DNA of 64,000 bases from Paenibacillus sp. 37 (GTDB lineage Bacteria; Bacillota; Bacilli; Paenibacillales; Paenibacillaceae): assembly GCF_008386395.1 (NCBI RefSeq), contig NZ_CP043761.1, forward strand, positions 4,402,001 to 4,466,000. The letters are read 5' to 3'. The position numbers were made by a program, and so were the translations under genes. Of this stretch, positions 29,001-37,873 are shown piece after piece (positions within the stretch are counted from its first letter, which is position 1; each line of letters opens with the position of its first letter). The notes under the pieces are model-generated. The model worked only from the letters and a program-made list of their open reading frames with translations, made no database searches and was not told the origin of the DNA.

Positions 29001-30299
29001 TTACAGTCGATCATCCCGATCCTTGAATAAAAAGAGGCTATCCACTTCTTCGTCATTCCGATGAATCGCATGATTGGTGCCTATACCCCGTTGCTTACCG
29101 AACAGCAGCTTCAAGCCGCCAAAAATGAGCAGCAAGGATACAATGACGGTGTTCAAATAGGAACGGATCTCATACGTCATGAATGCATTAGGGAAGAGCT
29201 CATTCAGCTGTGGAATGACAAGACGGATCGTCAGGTAATATAGACCCAGCGCGGCAATTCCGAATCCAATCAGGCGCTGATGGCGGGCCCAATCCTTAAA
29301 GATCGGCTGATCGATCAATGGCTCGCGTCCATAGCGACTGGAGCACTGTAGCCCGTCAAAGAAACTGTAGAACCAGATCAACGGTATCATGAACAGGAAC
29401 ACTGATAAGTGAAGCAGGTCCAGAACATAGATGCTGCCCAGGAACAGGAACATCAATTGCATGCCTCTTTTTTGCAAACCCAGATATAGATGACCCGCAC
29501 CTGGAAAAGCAGATAGCAGCGTCGCAAGCACTTTACTGCGTCGTCCGGCTACTCTGCCCATCTCCAATTCCTCGAATAACGTCCGATCCTGCAGTACCTC
29601 TCCAGCCTGCTTACGGTGGACATGCTGCACCGCATCAAACATGCAGTATACCCATATTACAGGCAGAATGAGCAGGAACATTAGAAACACCGATTCATTG
29701 GTGATTGAAGCTACAAAAACCATCATGGCAAAGGAACCAAAAAACGCCATCAGAAACGACAACCCGCGATGCAACAATCCCAGATGAAGATGTCCCAATC
29801 CAGGAACAAATGAAAGCAAAATGGTAAAGAATCGTTCTCCCTCACTGCCTTTTCGGTACATGGGTTGACCATAGGGCCCCTCGGGCACACCATACACTCC
29901 ACCATGATCCTGATGTGGCTCCTCCTGATCCATCTGTCCGAGAGGCTCTTCCTGGCCAGCATATGCTTTCTGGTAAGCGGCGCCTTGATGGAGACCACCG
30001 TAATGTGTCCCATAACCTTGGTAATGAACTTCGTGCAATGAAGGGGCACGGAGTAGAACGATAATCATATCCAGCATGCTGATACACCAGAAGAATATGG
30101 CTCCAAGGAACCCGGCAATCATCAATTCCTTTTCATCAGTCAACAACGCCAACATGATGAAGCCAATGCCTGTTCCAAAAAAGAGTAATGGATAGACCAC
30201 AGCTCTGGTAGGCCGTCCCCAATACATAAAACCGAGACCTGGTATCAGGTTTAATAGAAATGCGAGTAGTTTGTTACGATCTGAGTGCACAGTCGTCAT
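29001..30299 (-). CDS. Multi-pass membrane protein with three TM2-like repeats
   Basis: This 432-residue protein contains three copies of a hydrophobic unit marked by related turns: LIPGLGFMYWGRPTRA (about 18-33), FVPGLGHLHLGLLHRG (about 170) and FPGAGHLYLGLQKRG (about 272). Each is followed by two or three membrane helices, like TM2 or bacterial membrane-sensor domains. A Gly/Tyr/Gln-rich cytoplasmic linker (about 90-155) separates repeats one and two. The gene lies 28 bases after the anti-sigma gene on the same strand, so it may belong to the sigma-factor operon. A GTG at 30290 with better spacing from the AAAGGA site may be the true start. Function unknown; an envelope-sensing role is only a guess. 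Confidence 0.85.
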   Translation of the reverse strand: MTTVHSDRNKLLAFLLNLIPGLGFMYWGRPTRAVVYPLLFFGTGIGFIMLALLTDEKELMIAGFLGAIFFWCISMLDMIIVLLRAPSLHEVHYQGYGTHYGGLHQGAAYQKAYAGQEEPLGQMDQEEPHQDHGGVYGVPEGPYGQPMYRKGSEGERFFTILLSFVPGLGHLHLGLLHRGLSFLMAFFGSFAMMVFVASITNESVFLMFLLILPVIWVYCMFDAVQHVHRKQAGEVLQDRTLFEELEMGRVAGRRSKVLATLLSAFPGAGHLYLGLQKRGMQLMFLFLGSIYVLDLLHLSVFLFMIPLIWFYSFFDGLQCSSRYGREPLIDQPIFKDWARHQRLIGFGIAALGLYYLTIRLVIPQLNELFPNAFMTYEIRSYLNTVIVSLLLIFGGLKLLFGKQRGIGTNHAIHRNDEEVDSLFLFKDRDDRL

Positions 30300-30327
30300 C
30301 CTTTCTTTTCAGGCAATGCAAAACTAT

Positions 30328-30780
30328 TTATGGTTTAGGCTTGAAGTTATCCAGCCATGTAGTGGCTGCCTCCGTCCATTTCTCGGAAAAAGACCCTCTG
30401 TGGTCGCCATCCTGGAACTTGTGATATGGTGCTACCTTGTCAAAAAGTCCAGACGAGAGGAAGATCAATGTCAAACAGGCTGCTACCGCGTAATGGAACA
30501 CTTTATGATCAAGCCAGCGCCGGTTTCGTCCAGCACGGGATTTGCGTTGTACCTTGGGTGATTGAATGCCCTCAATCCGATGCATGACTGAATCCGCAAA
30601 CCCTGTTGGGTCATGTAGCGGAGGCAGTTCTCCGTGGATACCAAGCGCTTCCAGATAGATGTCCATCGCATCCGGATCTTCCATCAGAATCTGTTCCATT
30701 TGGTTCGCTTGAGTTTCACTCATATGGCCTTCAATATAATCAGTCCATTGCGCAGCGGTATACTTCTCCTGTTTACTCAC
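30328..30780 (-). CDS. Membrane-anchored anti-sigma factor (putative)
   Basis: The 150-residue product has a cytoplasmic N-terminal part (about 1-85), one membrane segment (about 98-118, VFHYAVAACLTLIFLSSGLF) and a short external tail. This and its overlap with the ECF sigma gene make it a likely anti-sigma factor. No HxxxCxxC zinc motif is present, so it is not of the ZAS class. The GTG at 30780 is preferred because AAGGAGG lies 9 bases upstream and the start falls in the GTGAGTAA end of the sigma gene; the more upstream ATG at 30789 touches the ribosome binding site. Confidence 0.75.
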   Translation of the reverse strand: MSKQEKYTAAQWTDYIEGHMSETQANQMEQILMEDPDAMDIYLEALGIHGELPPLHDPTGFADSVMHRIEGIQSPKVQRKSRAGRNRRWLDHKVFHYAVAACLTLIFLSSGLFDKVAPYHKFQDGDHRGSFSEKWTEAATTWLDNFKPKP

Positions 30781-31324
30781 GCCATTCATCCTCCTTCCAA
30801 TGTTTTCGAATCCACTGCCGTGCACGATACAAGCGGGATTCCACGGTCTTCACAGCCACCTGTGCATCACTGGCAATCTGCTCATAATTTTTTTCGCTTA
30901 GATAATACGCAGTGATAATGTCACGATGCTGAGCAGGCAACTGATTAATTCGTTCGCGAAGTTTATCCTGACGTTCTTCACGAACGAGACGGGTAAGAAC
31001 GTCTTCATCCCGTCCGGGCAAATTGATTATTTTTTCTTCTCCACCCAGATCCTCAGCAGTTCGTCTGCCCAGCTTGCGTTTGGCATCAATCGCTTTGTGA
31101 AAGGCAATTCGGGTTAACCACGTTTTGAAACCTTCAGAACGGTAGTCGGGGAGAGACTTATACATCTGTATGAACGCCTCCTGAGCTGCATCCTGTGCTT
31201 CCTGATCGTTCCTGAGTACGGAATAGGCCACATGGTATACATGCTGGCTATACTTATCAATCAGAGTACGCATCTGGGATGTATCTCCTTGACGGATTTG
31301 TTCGATTACGCGCGCTTCATCAAT
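30773..31324 (-). CDS. ECF sigma factor, probable ATT start
   Basis: This sigma-70 family member has region 2 (about 20-90, with DAAQEAFIQMYKSL and FKTWLTRIAFHKAID) and region 4 (about 115-175, with YEQIASDAQVAVKTVESRLYR), and no region 3, as in ECF sigma factors. The frame extends upstream to a GTG at 31444, but that start has no ribosome binding site. A strong GGAGAGGAGGGGAG lies six bases before an ATT codon at 31324, giving I/M-D-E-A-R-V-I-E-Q-I, which looks like a typical ECF N-terminus. The nearby ATG and TTG codons are out of frame. Gene call 0.9; ATT start 0.6. Confidence 0.88.
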   Translation of the reverse strand: MDEARVIEQIRQGDTSQMRTLIDKYSQHVYHVAYSVLRNDQEAQDAAQEAFIQMYKSLPDYRSEGFKTWLTRIAFHKAIDAKRKLGRRTAEDLGGEEKIINLPGRDEDVLTRLVREERQDKLRERINQLPAQHRDIITAYYLSEKNYEQIASDAQVAVKTVESRLYRARQWIRKHWKEDEWRE

Positions 31325-31467
31325 AACTCTCCCCTCCTCTCCAATACAATAGACGACAGCTTGTGTGTTAACCCCTGCGTGATCTATCAAATTTTTGTAA
31401 AACAAAGTGAAAGCATTGCCTGAAAGGTTGATGTTACTGATCACTCATCTATTCTATAATCCAAAAA

Positions 31468-31498
31468 AAACAGGCACAGAATGACTTCTGGCCTGTTT
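31468..31498 (-). terminator. Terminator after dnaD
   Basis: AAACAGGC and GCCTGTTT arms, with inner AGAA/TTCT pairing, are followed by eight T on the minus strand. It separates the dnaD operon from the sigma-factor operon. Confidence 0.85.
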
Positions 31499-31521
31499 CT
31501 TGTGTCTTGCCTACACTTGAA

Positions 31522-32226
31522 TCAACGTCCACCATTACGAAACCGCTGCGTGTATGCCTTCGCGTCTTGAACGGTCTTGACACGATTACGGCTCCACTCA
31601 AGCAGTATTCGATCGATATACCGGAAATGTACTTTGCCTGCAAAAACCGCTTCCTTCAGAGCCATTAGAATCAATTCCTCTTGGTAACGGTCCTGATCCA
31701 ACCAGCCGGATATCGTCTCACACTCCATTGGAGAGAGCGGACGTCCGAATTCTTTTTCAAAGATGGAGAACATGTTCCGTTCTTCCTCTTCTTTTTGAAC
31801 ACTGTTCGAATCTTGACGTGCTGTACTGATGCTCAGCTGCTCCGCACGGAATGCGGCTACTTCTTCCGCAGTGCACGCTGCAAGCTTGGCATATAATCCA
31901 TGTAAGTCATATCGCTCGTACTGGATGTCACGTTCCTCGTCACGATGCTCGTCAATAGCGATATATCCATCCCTCATCAGACGTTGCAACATTCTGGCAA
32001 TACCTTCAGGTGCAAGTCCCATACGCCCAGCAAGCTCTTCAAGCGTCGGAAACTCATTGAACTCCGCCTGACGGAACCCTAGCAATTGAATCAGAAGAAG
32101 CACTTCTGCATCTGATAGGCCAAGCTGGTGATAATAACGTAACAAGGCATAAGGCAGATGGGCTGTACCCGAAGTCATGCCATAAGCTGCTCCATCCAAC
32201 CAAGCTTTCGATGTGGTGTCTTCCAT
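31522..32226 (-). CDS. dnaD: DnaD-like replication initiation protein
   Basis: DnaD helps load the replicative helicase in Firmicutes. The 234-residue protein has an N-terminal winged-helix domain (about 20-100, with LSDAEVLLLIQLLGFRQAE and LEELAGRMGL) and a C-terminal DnaD/DnaB_2 domain (about 130-215). The latter ends with a YIDRILLEWSRNRVKTV-type motif implicated in DNA binding. The ATG at 32226 follows GAGGAG at six bases. It directly follows asnS, the same order as in B. subtilis; nth, next in that species, is not here and a terminator follows instead. Confidence 0.93.
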   Translation of the reverse strand: MEDTTSKAWLDGAAYGMTSGTAHLPYALLRYYHQLGLSDAEVLLLIQLLGFRQAEFNEFPTLEELAGRMGLAPEGIARMLQRLMRDGYIAIDEHRDEERDIQYERYDLHGLYAKLAACTAEEVAAFRAEQLSISTARQDSNSVQKEEEERNMFSIFEKEFGRPLSPMECETISGWLDQDRYQEELILMALKEAVFAGKVHFRYIDRILLEWSRNRVKTVQDAKAYTQRFRNGGR

Positions 32227-32246
32227 AGACGCTCCTCGGTTAAGCA

Positions 32247-33542
32247 TTAAGGGTACAGACGATAGAGCATACGTGGGAATGCGATTGTTTCACGCACATG
32301 ATCCAATCCACAGATCCATGCTACCGTCCGCTCCAATCCCAGACCGAAACCGGAGTGAGGAACCGATCCGTATTTACGCAAATCCAGATACCATTGGTAA
32401 GCTTCATCCGAGAGATTGTGCTCCTCAAAACGTTGTTGCATCAATTCCGGATCATCGATACGCTGCGAACCGCCAATAATCTCTCCGTAACCTTCTGGTG
32501 CAATCATATCAGCACAGAGAACAACTTCAGGACGATTTGGATCTGGTTTCATGTAGAAAGCCTTGATTCCAGCAGGATAATGTGTGATAAAGACAGGTGT
32601 ATTGTACTTCTCAGCAATAGCTGTTTCGTGCGGTGCACCAAAGTCTTCTCCCCAAGGAATATCAAAACCTTGTCCATGCAGGAATTCAATCGCTTCATCA
32701 TACGTAATACGCGGGAATGGAGCTACGATGCCTTCGAGTTTGGATACGTCACGACCGATAGATTCCAGTTCTGCACGGCAGTTTTTCACCACGGATTGAA
32801 CGACATGAGCGATAAATTTCTCTTGTACGCGCAGACTTTCCTCGTGATCTACAAATGCCATTTCCGGCTCTATCATCCAGAACTCAATCAAGTGGCGACG
32901 TGTTTTGGACTTCTCTGCGCGGAATGTTGGACCAAATGAATATACCTTACCCAGCGCCATGGCTGCGGCTTCCATATACAATTGACCACTTTGTGTCAGA
33001 TAAGCATCTTCATCAAAGTATTTGATGTGGAACAGGTTCGTTGTTCCTTCCGCAGACGATGGTGTCAAAATCGGAGGATCAACTTGTGTGAATCCGTTAC
33101 CATCAAAGAACTGCTGAACAGCGCGAATAATCTCTGCCCGAATCACCATAACAGCACGTTGCTTCGTAGAACGAAGCCACAGGTGACGATGGTCCATCAA
33201 GAAATCAACACCATGCTCTTTAGGCGTGATTGGATAGTTTTCAGTCAGATGAATGATTTCGACCCCAGTAACAGTCATTTCGTAACCGGACGCACTGCGA
33301 GGTTCTTCACGAATAATCCCTGTAACATACAAAGAACTTTCTTGTGTCAAGCTCTTGGCATTGTTCCAGATCTCTTCGCTAACTTCACTTTTTACAACAA
33401 CCCCTTGAATATATCCGGTTCCATCACGCAACTGCAAAAACTGAATTTTGCCGCTGGAACGTTTGTTGTTAATCCAGGCACCGATCGTTACGGTTTCGCC
33501 CACATGCTCGTTCACATTACGAATTACACAATTCGTATCCAT
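32247..33542 (-). CDS. asnS: Asparaginyl-tRNA synthetase
   Basis: This class II aminoacyl-tRNA synthetase charges tRNA-Asn. The 431-residue protein has an N-terminal OB-fold (about 15-100, [20 protein letters not shown]) and the catalytic core with motif 2 ([20 protein letters not shown]) and motif 3 ([15 protein letters not shown]). The ATG at 33542 follows GGGGAG at eight bases; 26 residues of upstream frame are not coding. No T-box leader is visible. It overlaps nothing and precedes dnaD by 20 bases. Confidence 0.97.
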   Translation of the reverse strand: MDTNCVIRNVNEHVGETVTIGAWINNKRSSGKIQFLQLRDGTGYIQGVVVKSEVSEEIWNNAKSLTQESSLYVTGIIREEPRSASGYEMTVTGVEIIHLTENYPITPKEHGVDFLMDHRHLWLRSTKQRAVMVIRAEIIRAVQQFFDGNGFTQVDPPILTPSSAEGTTNLFHIKYFDEDAYLTQSGQLYMEAAAMALGKVYSFGPTFRAEKSKTRRHLIEFWMIEPEMAFVDHEESLRVQEKFIAHVVQSVVKNCRAELESIGRDVSKLEGIVAPFPRITYDEAIEFLHGQGFDIPWGEDFGAPHETAIAEKYNTPVFITHYPAGIKAFYMKPDPNRPEVVLCADMIAPEGYGEIIGGSQRIDDPELMQQRFEEHNLSDEAYQWYLDLRKYGSVPHSGFGLGLERTVAWICGLDHVRETIAFPRMLYRLYP

Positions 33543-33577
33543 GCCATATCTCCCCTTGATTCCTGAAATTTGAAAAT

Positions 33578-33607
33578 GCAGCGGACAGGCTGTTGCCTGT
33601 CCTCTGC
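33578..33607 (-). terminator. Hairpin after ackA
   Basis: GGACAGGC (33583-33590) and GCCTGTCC (33595-33602) with flanking GCAG/CTGC pairing form a strong hairpin just after the ackA stop. The tail on the minus strand is only ATTTTC, so termination may be partial and asnS could be read through. Confidence 0.65.
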
Positions 33608-33643
33608 ACTTCCTTGCCATTCTATATTTACTTTACAGTTAGA

Positions 33644-34849
33644 TTACTGAGAATTCAATACGATTCGATGCGTATCGCGAGCAATGACCAATTCTTCATT
33701 CGTTGGAACAACGAGAACATCAACTTTCGAGTTCGCAGTTGTGATGCGACGCGGCTCACCAGAACGGACTGCGTTCAGGGCTTCGTCCAGCTCAACGCCA
33801 AGATACGTAAGCTGTTCACATACTTTTTGGCGAAGTACAACGGAGTTCTCCCCTACACCAGCTGTGAAGACGATCACGTCTACACCGTTCATTGCAGCTG
33901 CATATGATCCGATGTATTTACGCAGACGGTATTCGTACATTTCAAAAGCAAGCGTGGAGTTGGCATCGCCATTCTCCATACCTTCCGTAATCTCACGCAT
34001 GTCACTACTGATTCCGGAGATCGCAAGCAATCCACTGTGTTTGTTCAACATGGAGTTCACTTCGCTTACACTCAGTTCTTCCTTGTTCATTACATAAGGT
34101 ACGATGGCTGGGTCAAGGTCACCCGAACGCGTTCCCATCATCAGTCCCTCTAGTGGAGTCATACCCATCGAAGTATCAACGGATACGCCACCTTTAACTG
34201 CTGTTACACTACCACCGTTACCGACGTGACAAGTGATGATTTTCAGATCTTCCACTGGACGATCCAGATATTCAGCAGCTGCCTTGCTTACGAAATCATG
34301 GGAAGTACCATGTGCGCCGTAGCGACGTACTTTATATTTTTTGTAAAGTACACGCGGAATAGCATACAGATATGCTTTTTCCGGCATCGTTTGATGGAAC
34401 GCCGTATCGAAGACCATTACCTGAGGCACACCTGGCATATTTAATTCAGCCGCACGAATCCCCATCATTGCTGCAGGGTTATGAAGTGGAGCCAAGTCGA
34501 ACAAACGACGAATTTCAGCTTTGGCAGCATCATCTACCAATGCAGATTCTTTAAATGCTTCACCACCGTGAACAACACGGTGTCCAACAGCTTGAATTTC
34601 ACTTACAGAATCCAGTACACCATTTTCTTTATGAGTCAAAATATCAATGACTTTACGGATCGCTGTTGTATGCTCCAGAATCTCGCTAACTTCTGTAACA
34701 TCCTCGCGGCCTGTCGGTTTGTGTGTCAGAATGGAGGAATCCATTCCGATCCGTTCCACCAAACCTTTGGCCAGTACAGATTCGTCAGTCATATTATACA
34801 GTTGATATTTGAGCGAGGAACTCCCCGCATTAATTACGAGTACTTTCAC
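33644..34849 (-). CDS. ackA: Acetate kinase
   Basis: AckA interconverts acetyl phosphate plus ADP and acetate plus ATP. The 401-residue protein has VLVINAGSSSLKYQL at its N-terminus, VFDTAFHQTMP, ITCHVGNGGSV and TAGVGENS, all typical. The start is GTG at 34849, sharing GTGA with the stop of the hydroxyacyl-CoA dehydrogenase gene, so translation is coupled. No phosphotransacetylase gene is adjacent, unusual for ack-pta operons. Confidence 0.97.
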   Translation of the reverse strand: MKVLVINAGSSSLKYQLYNMTDESVLAKGLVERIGMDSSILTHKPTGREDVTEVSEILEHTTAIRKVIDILTHKENGVLDSVSEIQAVGHRVVHGGEAFKESALVDDAAKAEIRRLFDLAPLHNPAAMMGIRAAELNMPGVPQVMVFDTAFHQTMPEKAYLYAIPRVLYKKYKVRRYGAHGTSHDFVSKAAAEYLDRPVEDLKIITCHVGNGGSVTAVKGGVSVDTSMGMTPLEGLMMGTRSGDLDPAIVPYVMNKEELSVSEVNSMLNKHSGLLAISGISSDMREITEGMENGDANSTLAFEMYEYRLRKYIGSYAAAMNGVDVIVFTAGVGENSVVLRQKVCEQLTYLGVELDEALNAVRSGEPRRITTANSKVDVLVVPTNEELVIARDTHRIVLNSQ

Positions 34850-35718
34850 AGTCGGTCACCATCCTTGTCGTACTTGAAGAATCCTTCGCCTGTTTTGGCA
34901 CCCAGGTGTCCTGCACGCACCATTTTCTTCAGGACTGTAGAAGGACGATATTTCAATTCTCCGAATTCACGGAACATTCTTTCGAGTGCAGCTTCAACAG
35001 AATCCAATCCAAAACGGTCAGCCATTTCGAGTGGTCCATGTTGGAAGTTGTATCCGATACGCATTGCATCATCGATATCTTCAGCAGATGCAACACCTTC
35101 TTGCAATACATGCAACGCTTCGTTAATCAGCAGGCAGATCAGACGGGAAGTTACGAAGCCAGGGGATTCATAGATCATGACTCCTTTTTTGTCTGCTACT
35201 TCTTCAACAAAACGTCTGGTCTCTTCGAATGTTGTATCCGAAGTTTTCAGTCCACGAATAATCTCTACAAGATCAACCCGGGATACCGGGTGAATAAAGT
35301 GCATACCAATAACACGCTCTGGGTATTTGGTCGAGCTTGCAAGCTCGGTCAAACTCAGCGTGGATGTATTACTTGCCAGAATGACATTGCTTGGACAAAC
35401 TTGGTCCAGTTGGCTGAATACTGCTTTTTTCGCATCCAGATCCTCTGAAATTGTCTCAATGACCATGTCGCAAGTTCCAAGTTCAGCTAAATGAGCTACC
35501 TTGGTAATACGGGAAAGAATCAATTTCTTCTCCGCTTTTGTAATCGCCCATTTCTCCAGTTGTTTATCCAGATTGGTTTCGATCATGTCATAGGCATGAT
35601 CCAGCTTTTGTGTTGTGTGCTCCACGAGAAGCACATCAAGTCCTTTGGCTGCGAGCATCTGGGAAATACCTTGTCCCATCGTACCGCCGCCGACAACTCC
35701 TATTTTTTTGAAAAACAT
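34846..35718 (-). CDS. 3-hydroxyacyl-CoA (3-hydroxybutyryl-CoA) dehydrogenase
   Basis: This NAD(P)-dependent enzyme oxidises or reduces 3-hydroxybutyryl-CoA/acetoacetyl-CoA. The 290 residues match the Hbd/MmgB type. The Rossmann motif GVVGGGTMGQGI is at the N-terminus, the catalytic His lies in MHFIHPVSRVDLVEII, and Asn/Ser in ASNTSTLSL. The C-terminal helical domain contains SPGFVTSRLICLLINEAL. It is first in an operon with ackA. Promoter TTGTAA-N16-TACAAT lies at 35753-35780. No thiolase or crotonase is adjacent. Confidence 0.93.
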   Translation of the reverse strand: MFFKKIGVVGGGTMGQGISQMLAAKGLDVLLVEHTTQKLDHAYDMIETNLDKQLEKWAITKAEKKLILSRITKVAHLAELGTCDMVIETISEDLDAKKAVFSQLDQVCPSNVILASNTSTLSLTELASSTKYPERVIGMHFIHPVSRVDLVEIIRGLKTSDTTFEETRRFVEEVADKKGVMIYESPGFVTSRLICLLINEALHVLQEGVASAEDIDDAMRIGYNFQHGPLEMADRFGLDSVEAALERMFREFGELKYRPSTVLKKMVRAGHLGAKTGEGFFKYDKDGDRL

Positions 35719-35752
35719 GGTTCTGCTCCATCCTTTCGGTTCTCTATTCTCT

Positions 35753-35780
35753 ATTGTACCCTGTTCGCCGAAAATTACAA
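35753..35780 (-). promoter_or_regulatory. Promoter of hydroxyacyl-CoA dehydrogenase-ackA
   Basis: TTGTAA (35780-35775) and TACAAT (35758-35753) are separated by 16 bases on the minus strand, 35 bases upstream of the start codon. Confidence 0.55.
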
Positions 35781-35835
35781 ATTTCGACCCAACATATAAT
35801 AATATCTTAGCACGAGTGAAATGTAAAAAAAAATA

Positions 35836-35860
35836 ACCAGCATAAATAAATTATGCTGGT
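35836..35860 (-). terminator. Terminator overlapping the FtsH-like stop codon
   Basis: ACCAGCATAA and TTATGCTGGT arms form a 10-pair stem followed by a T-rich tail on the minus strand. The stop codon of the FtsH-like gene is inside the hairpin. Confidence 0.85.
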
Positions 35861-37353
35861 AGAAGGGCACTGTCACGAAATTGACAACGAAATTGCTCGC
35901 CAGACAAAACTTCCTCACGAATCAAGATGTCCAGTGAATTGTCGAAAATTGTCCGTTGTTCTTCAAGCAACCGCTTTGTCTGTTCCATCAGATCTTGCAG
36001 AATCAATTTATTCTCCCGCATGAGTTCTTCGGTTGTAACCATATCCATGTTCACAATACCAAGTGAAGTCAATCCCGAAGCCATCATGGTCTGTACGACA
36101 TTCGTTGCCTGATCAAAGTCATTGCGTGACCCAGTGGAGCGTCCACCGTAGTACATTTCCTCCGCAGCGGCTCCTCCGAGTGCAATCATGATCTGCTCTT
36201 CCAGGAAACGCTTCGTATAGAGGAACTGTTCCTGTTGCGGGTTGTGACGTACATATCCCAGCGCCTGACCACGCGGACTAAGTGCCACCTGACTAACACT
36301 GCCTGGACGAACGAGTTCAGCCATAATGGCATGTCCCAATTCATGAATGGCAACCCTTTTCTTCTCTTCCACACTGGACTCACGGTCCGTCTTCTCACCC
36401 ATCATGACTTTATCAATAGCCAGGGACAAGTGCCGTTGTTCAATGTGTAACAGCCCGTCCCGCATGGCGTATATTGCTGCTTCGTTCATAACACTTTCAA
36501 GCTGCGCACCGGAAAACCCATATGATTCCTCGGCTGTCTTCTCCAGATTAACTTCCTCCATCAGAGGTTTGTTCACCGCATGCAGTTCAAGAATGTGCTT
36601 TCTGCCCTTTTTGTCGGGCAAGTCCACTTGAATGTGACGGTCAAAACGTCCCGGACGTGTCAGGGCACTATCCAGCATTTCTTTGCGGTTTGTTGCAGCT
36701 ATAACCAGAATTCGAGGTGTCTCAGAAGAATAAATTCCATCCATCTCCGTCAAGAGCTGATTCAGAGTCTGATCATACTCGCGCTGTTGACCACCTTCAC
36801 GTTTACCCCCGATGACATCAATCTCATCGATAAATATAATGGCATTTTCCTTATTTTCCTTGGTGGCACGGGTTCTCGCATCCTTGAATAAATCCCGAAT
36901 TCTGCTGGCACCCACACCAACATACATTTCCACGAACTCACTACCCGATGCTGCTACAAATACAGAATCTGTGTAATGGGCAGCAGCCTTGGCCATCAAC
37001 GTTTTCCCTGTCCCTGGAGGGCCCGTCAGCAAGATCCCTTTTAACGGACGAATTCCGAACTTCCGAATTTCTTCATGTTTGATGAGAAAGTCAAGTGCTT
37101 CACGCAATTCCTGCTTGGCACTGTCCTGACCTCCAATTTCTTCAAAAGTAAGCTTCGAAGGTCCTTTCTTCTTCCGTTTACGTTCCTGTGCAGCGCCTAC
37201 TGTAATCCCGCCGCGCATTTGCATCATGAACAGCAGACCACCGACAACCGCCGCCGCAATAAGAATCGGAACAATATTAACACCCGTAAACGCAAGGAAA
37301 ATAATCAACACAGGAAAAAATCCGATGGCAACTTCTTTTGTCCATTTAGGCAT
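35851..37353 (-). CDS. Short FtsH-like AAA+ zinc metalloprotease
   Basis: This 500-residue protein has two adjacent hydrophobic segments (about 8-45) with almost no loop between them. It thus lacks the extracytoplasmic domain of true FtsH (usually 630-680 residues). The AAA+ domain follows (Walker A GPPGTGKT, Walker B IIFIDEID, RPGRFDRHI second-region homology), then a zinc peptidase domain with HELGH. It should degrade membrane or cytosolic proteins using ATP. An AGGAG site precedes the ATG. It overlaps the upstream gene by eight bases, suggesting the two work together. Whether a canonical ftsH exists elsewhere cannot be seen. Confidence 0.9.
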   Translation of the reverse strand: MPKWTKEVAIGFFPVLIIFLAFTGVNIVPILIAAAVVGGLLFMMQMRGGITVGAAQERKRKKKGPSKLTFEEIGGQDSAKQELREALDFLIKHEEIRKFGIRPLKGILLTGPPGTGKTLMAKAAAHYTDSVFVAASGSEFVEMYVGVGASRIRDLFKDARTRATKENKENAIIFIDEIDVIGGKREGGQQREYDQTLNQLLTEMDGIYSSETPRILVIAATNRKEMLDSALTRPGRFDRHIQVDLPDKKGRKHILELHAVNKPLMEEVNLEKTAEESYGFSGAQLESVMNEAAIYAMRDGLLHIEQRHLSLAIDKVMMGEKTDRESSVEEKKRVAIHELGHAIMAELVRPGSVSQVALSPRGQALGYVRHNPQQEQFLYTKRFLEEQIMIALGGAAAEEMYYGGRSTGSRNDFDQATNVVQTMMASGLTSLGIVNMDMVTTEELMRENKLILQDLMEQTKRLLEEQRTIFDNSLDILIREEVLSGEQFRCQFRDSALLPA

Positions 37354-37873
37354 TAGGCCACACTCCTATCTGACCGGGCATACGCGGCAGAATAATAAAC
37401 TTGCTGGCATCTCCGTCACTGAGACTGACATATACATTGTTGTCATCCATAGCTGTATTCACCTTAATCCCGTTCGTCGCCATCTTCGACAACGTTGGTG
37501 TAATCTCGGTGTACTGCTTGTTCTCCATCGCCTGGGCTACGGTAAACATGGCATCACCCCACCAGTTCTCAAGCGCCTCGTTGGAATGATCCACAACATC
37601 CAGCTTTAACGAGCGTGAACCAATCACCGTCTGTCCTTCTTTGTGAATATATTGTACCAGTCTGCCCAAATCAACATCCGGTTGCAGATCCAGTTTCAAT
37701 TGTACGTCATTGCGGTTAATAGTTAATTGAACGTCATTGACTCCATCGTACTGGGTAACCATCTTTTCAATCGGATTCTGCACGGCCACCTGACGATATA
37801 CAAACCAACCTCCAAACAACACAACGGCTGAAATGACGGCAGTTAAAGCAATAGGCAATACTTTTAGCTTCAA
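37346..37873 (-). CDS. Membrane-anchored protein of unknown function
   Basis: The 175-residue product has one N-terminal membrane segment (about 5-25, VLPIALTAVISAVVLFGGWFVY) and an extracytoplasmic domain that repeats VQLTINRNDVQLKLDLQPDVDLG-like beta strands. The start is TTG at 37873, eight bases after GGGAGGGG; earlier in-frame codons lack a ribosome binding site. It overlaps the FtsH-like gene by eight bases, so it may be its substrate, adaptor or regulator. A TGTCGAA sequence (37963-37957), identical to a Spo0A box core, lies upstream. I do not recognise the family. Confidence 0.8.
   Translation of the reverse strand: MKLKVLPIALTAVISAVVLFGGWFVYRQVAVQNPIEKMVTQYDGVNDVQLTINRNDVQLKLDLQPDVDLGRLVQYIHKEGQTVIGSRSLKLDVVDHSNEALENWWGDAMFTVAQAMENKQYTEITPTLSKMATNGIKVNTAMDDNNVYVSLSDGDASKFIILPRMPGQIGVWPNA

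Noticed and set aside
31325..31444. N-terminal extension of the ECF sigma factor to a GTG at 31444
   Set aside because: No ribosome binding site at the GTG and the extension does not look like an ECF N-terminus, whereas a strong site precedes the ATT codon.
32298..33566. Two long plus-strand frames opposite asnS
   Set aside because: They mirror the codon pattern of asnS and have no start signals or domain.
34481..35448. Long plus-strand frames opposite ackA and the hydroxyacyl-CoA dehydrogenase
   Set aside because: Antisense shadows; both minus-strand genes are intact and typical.
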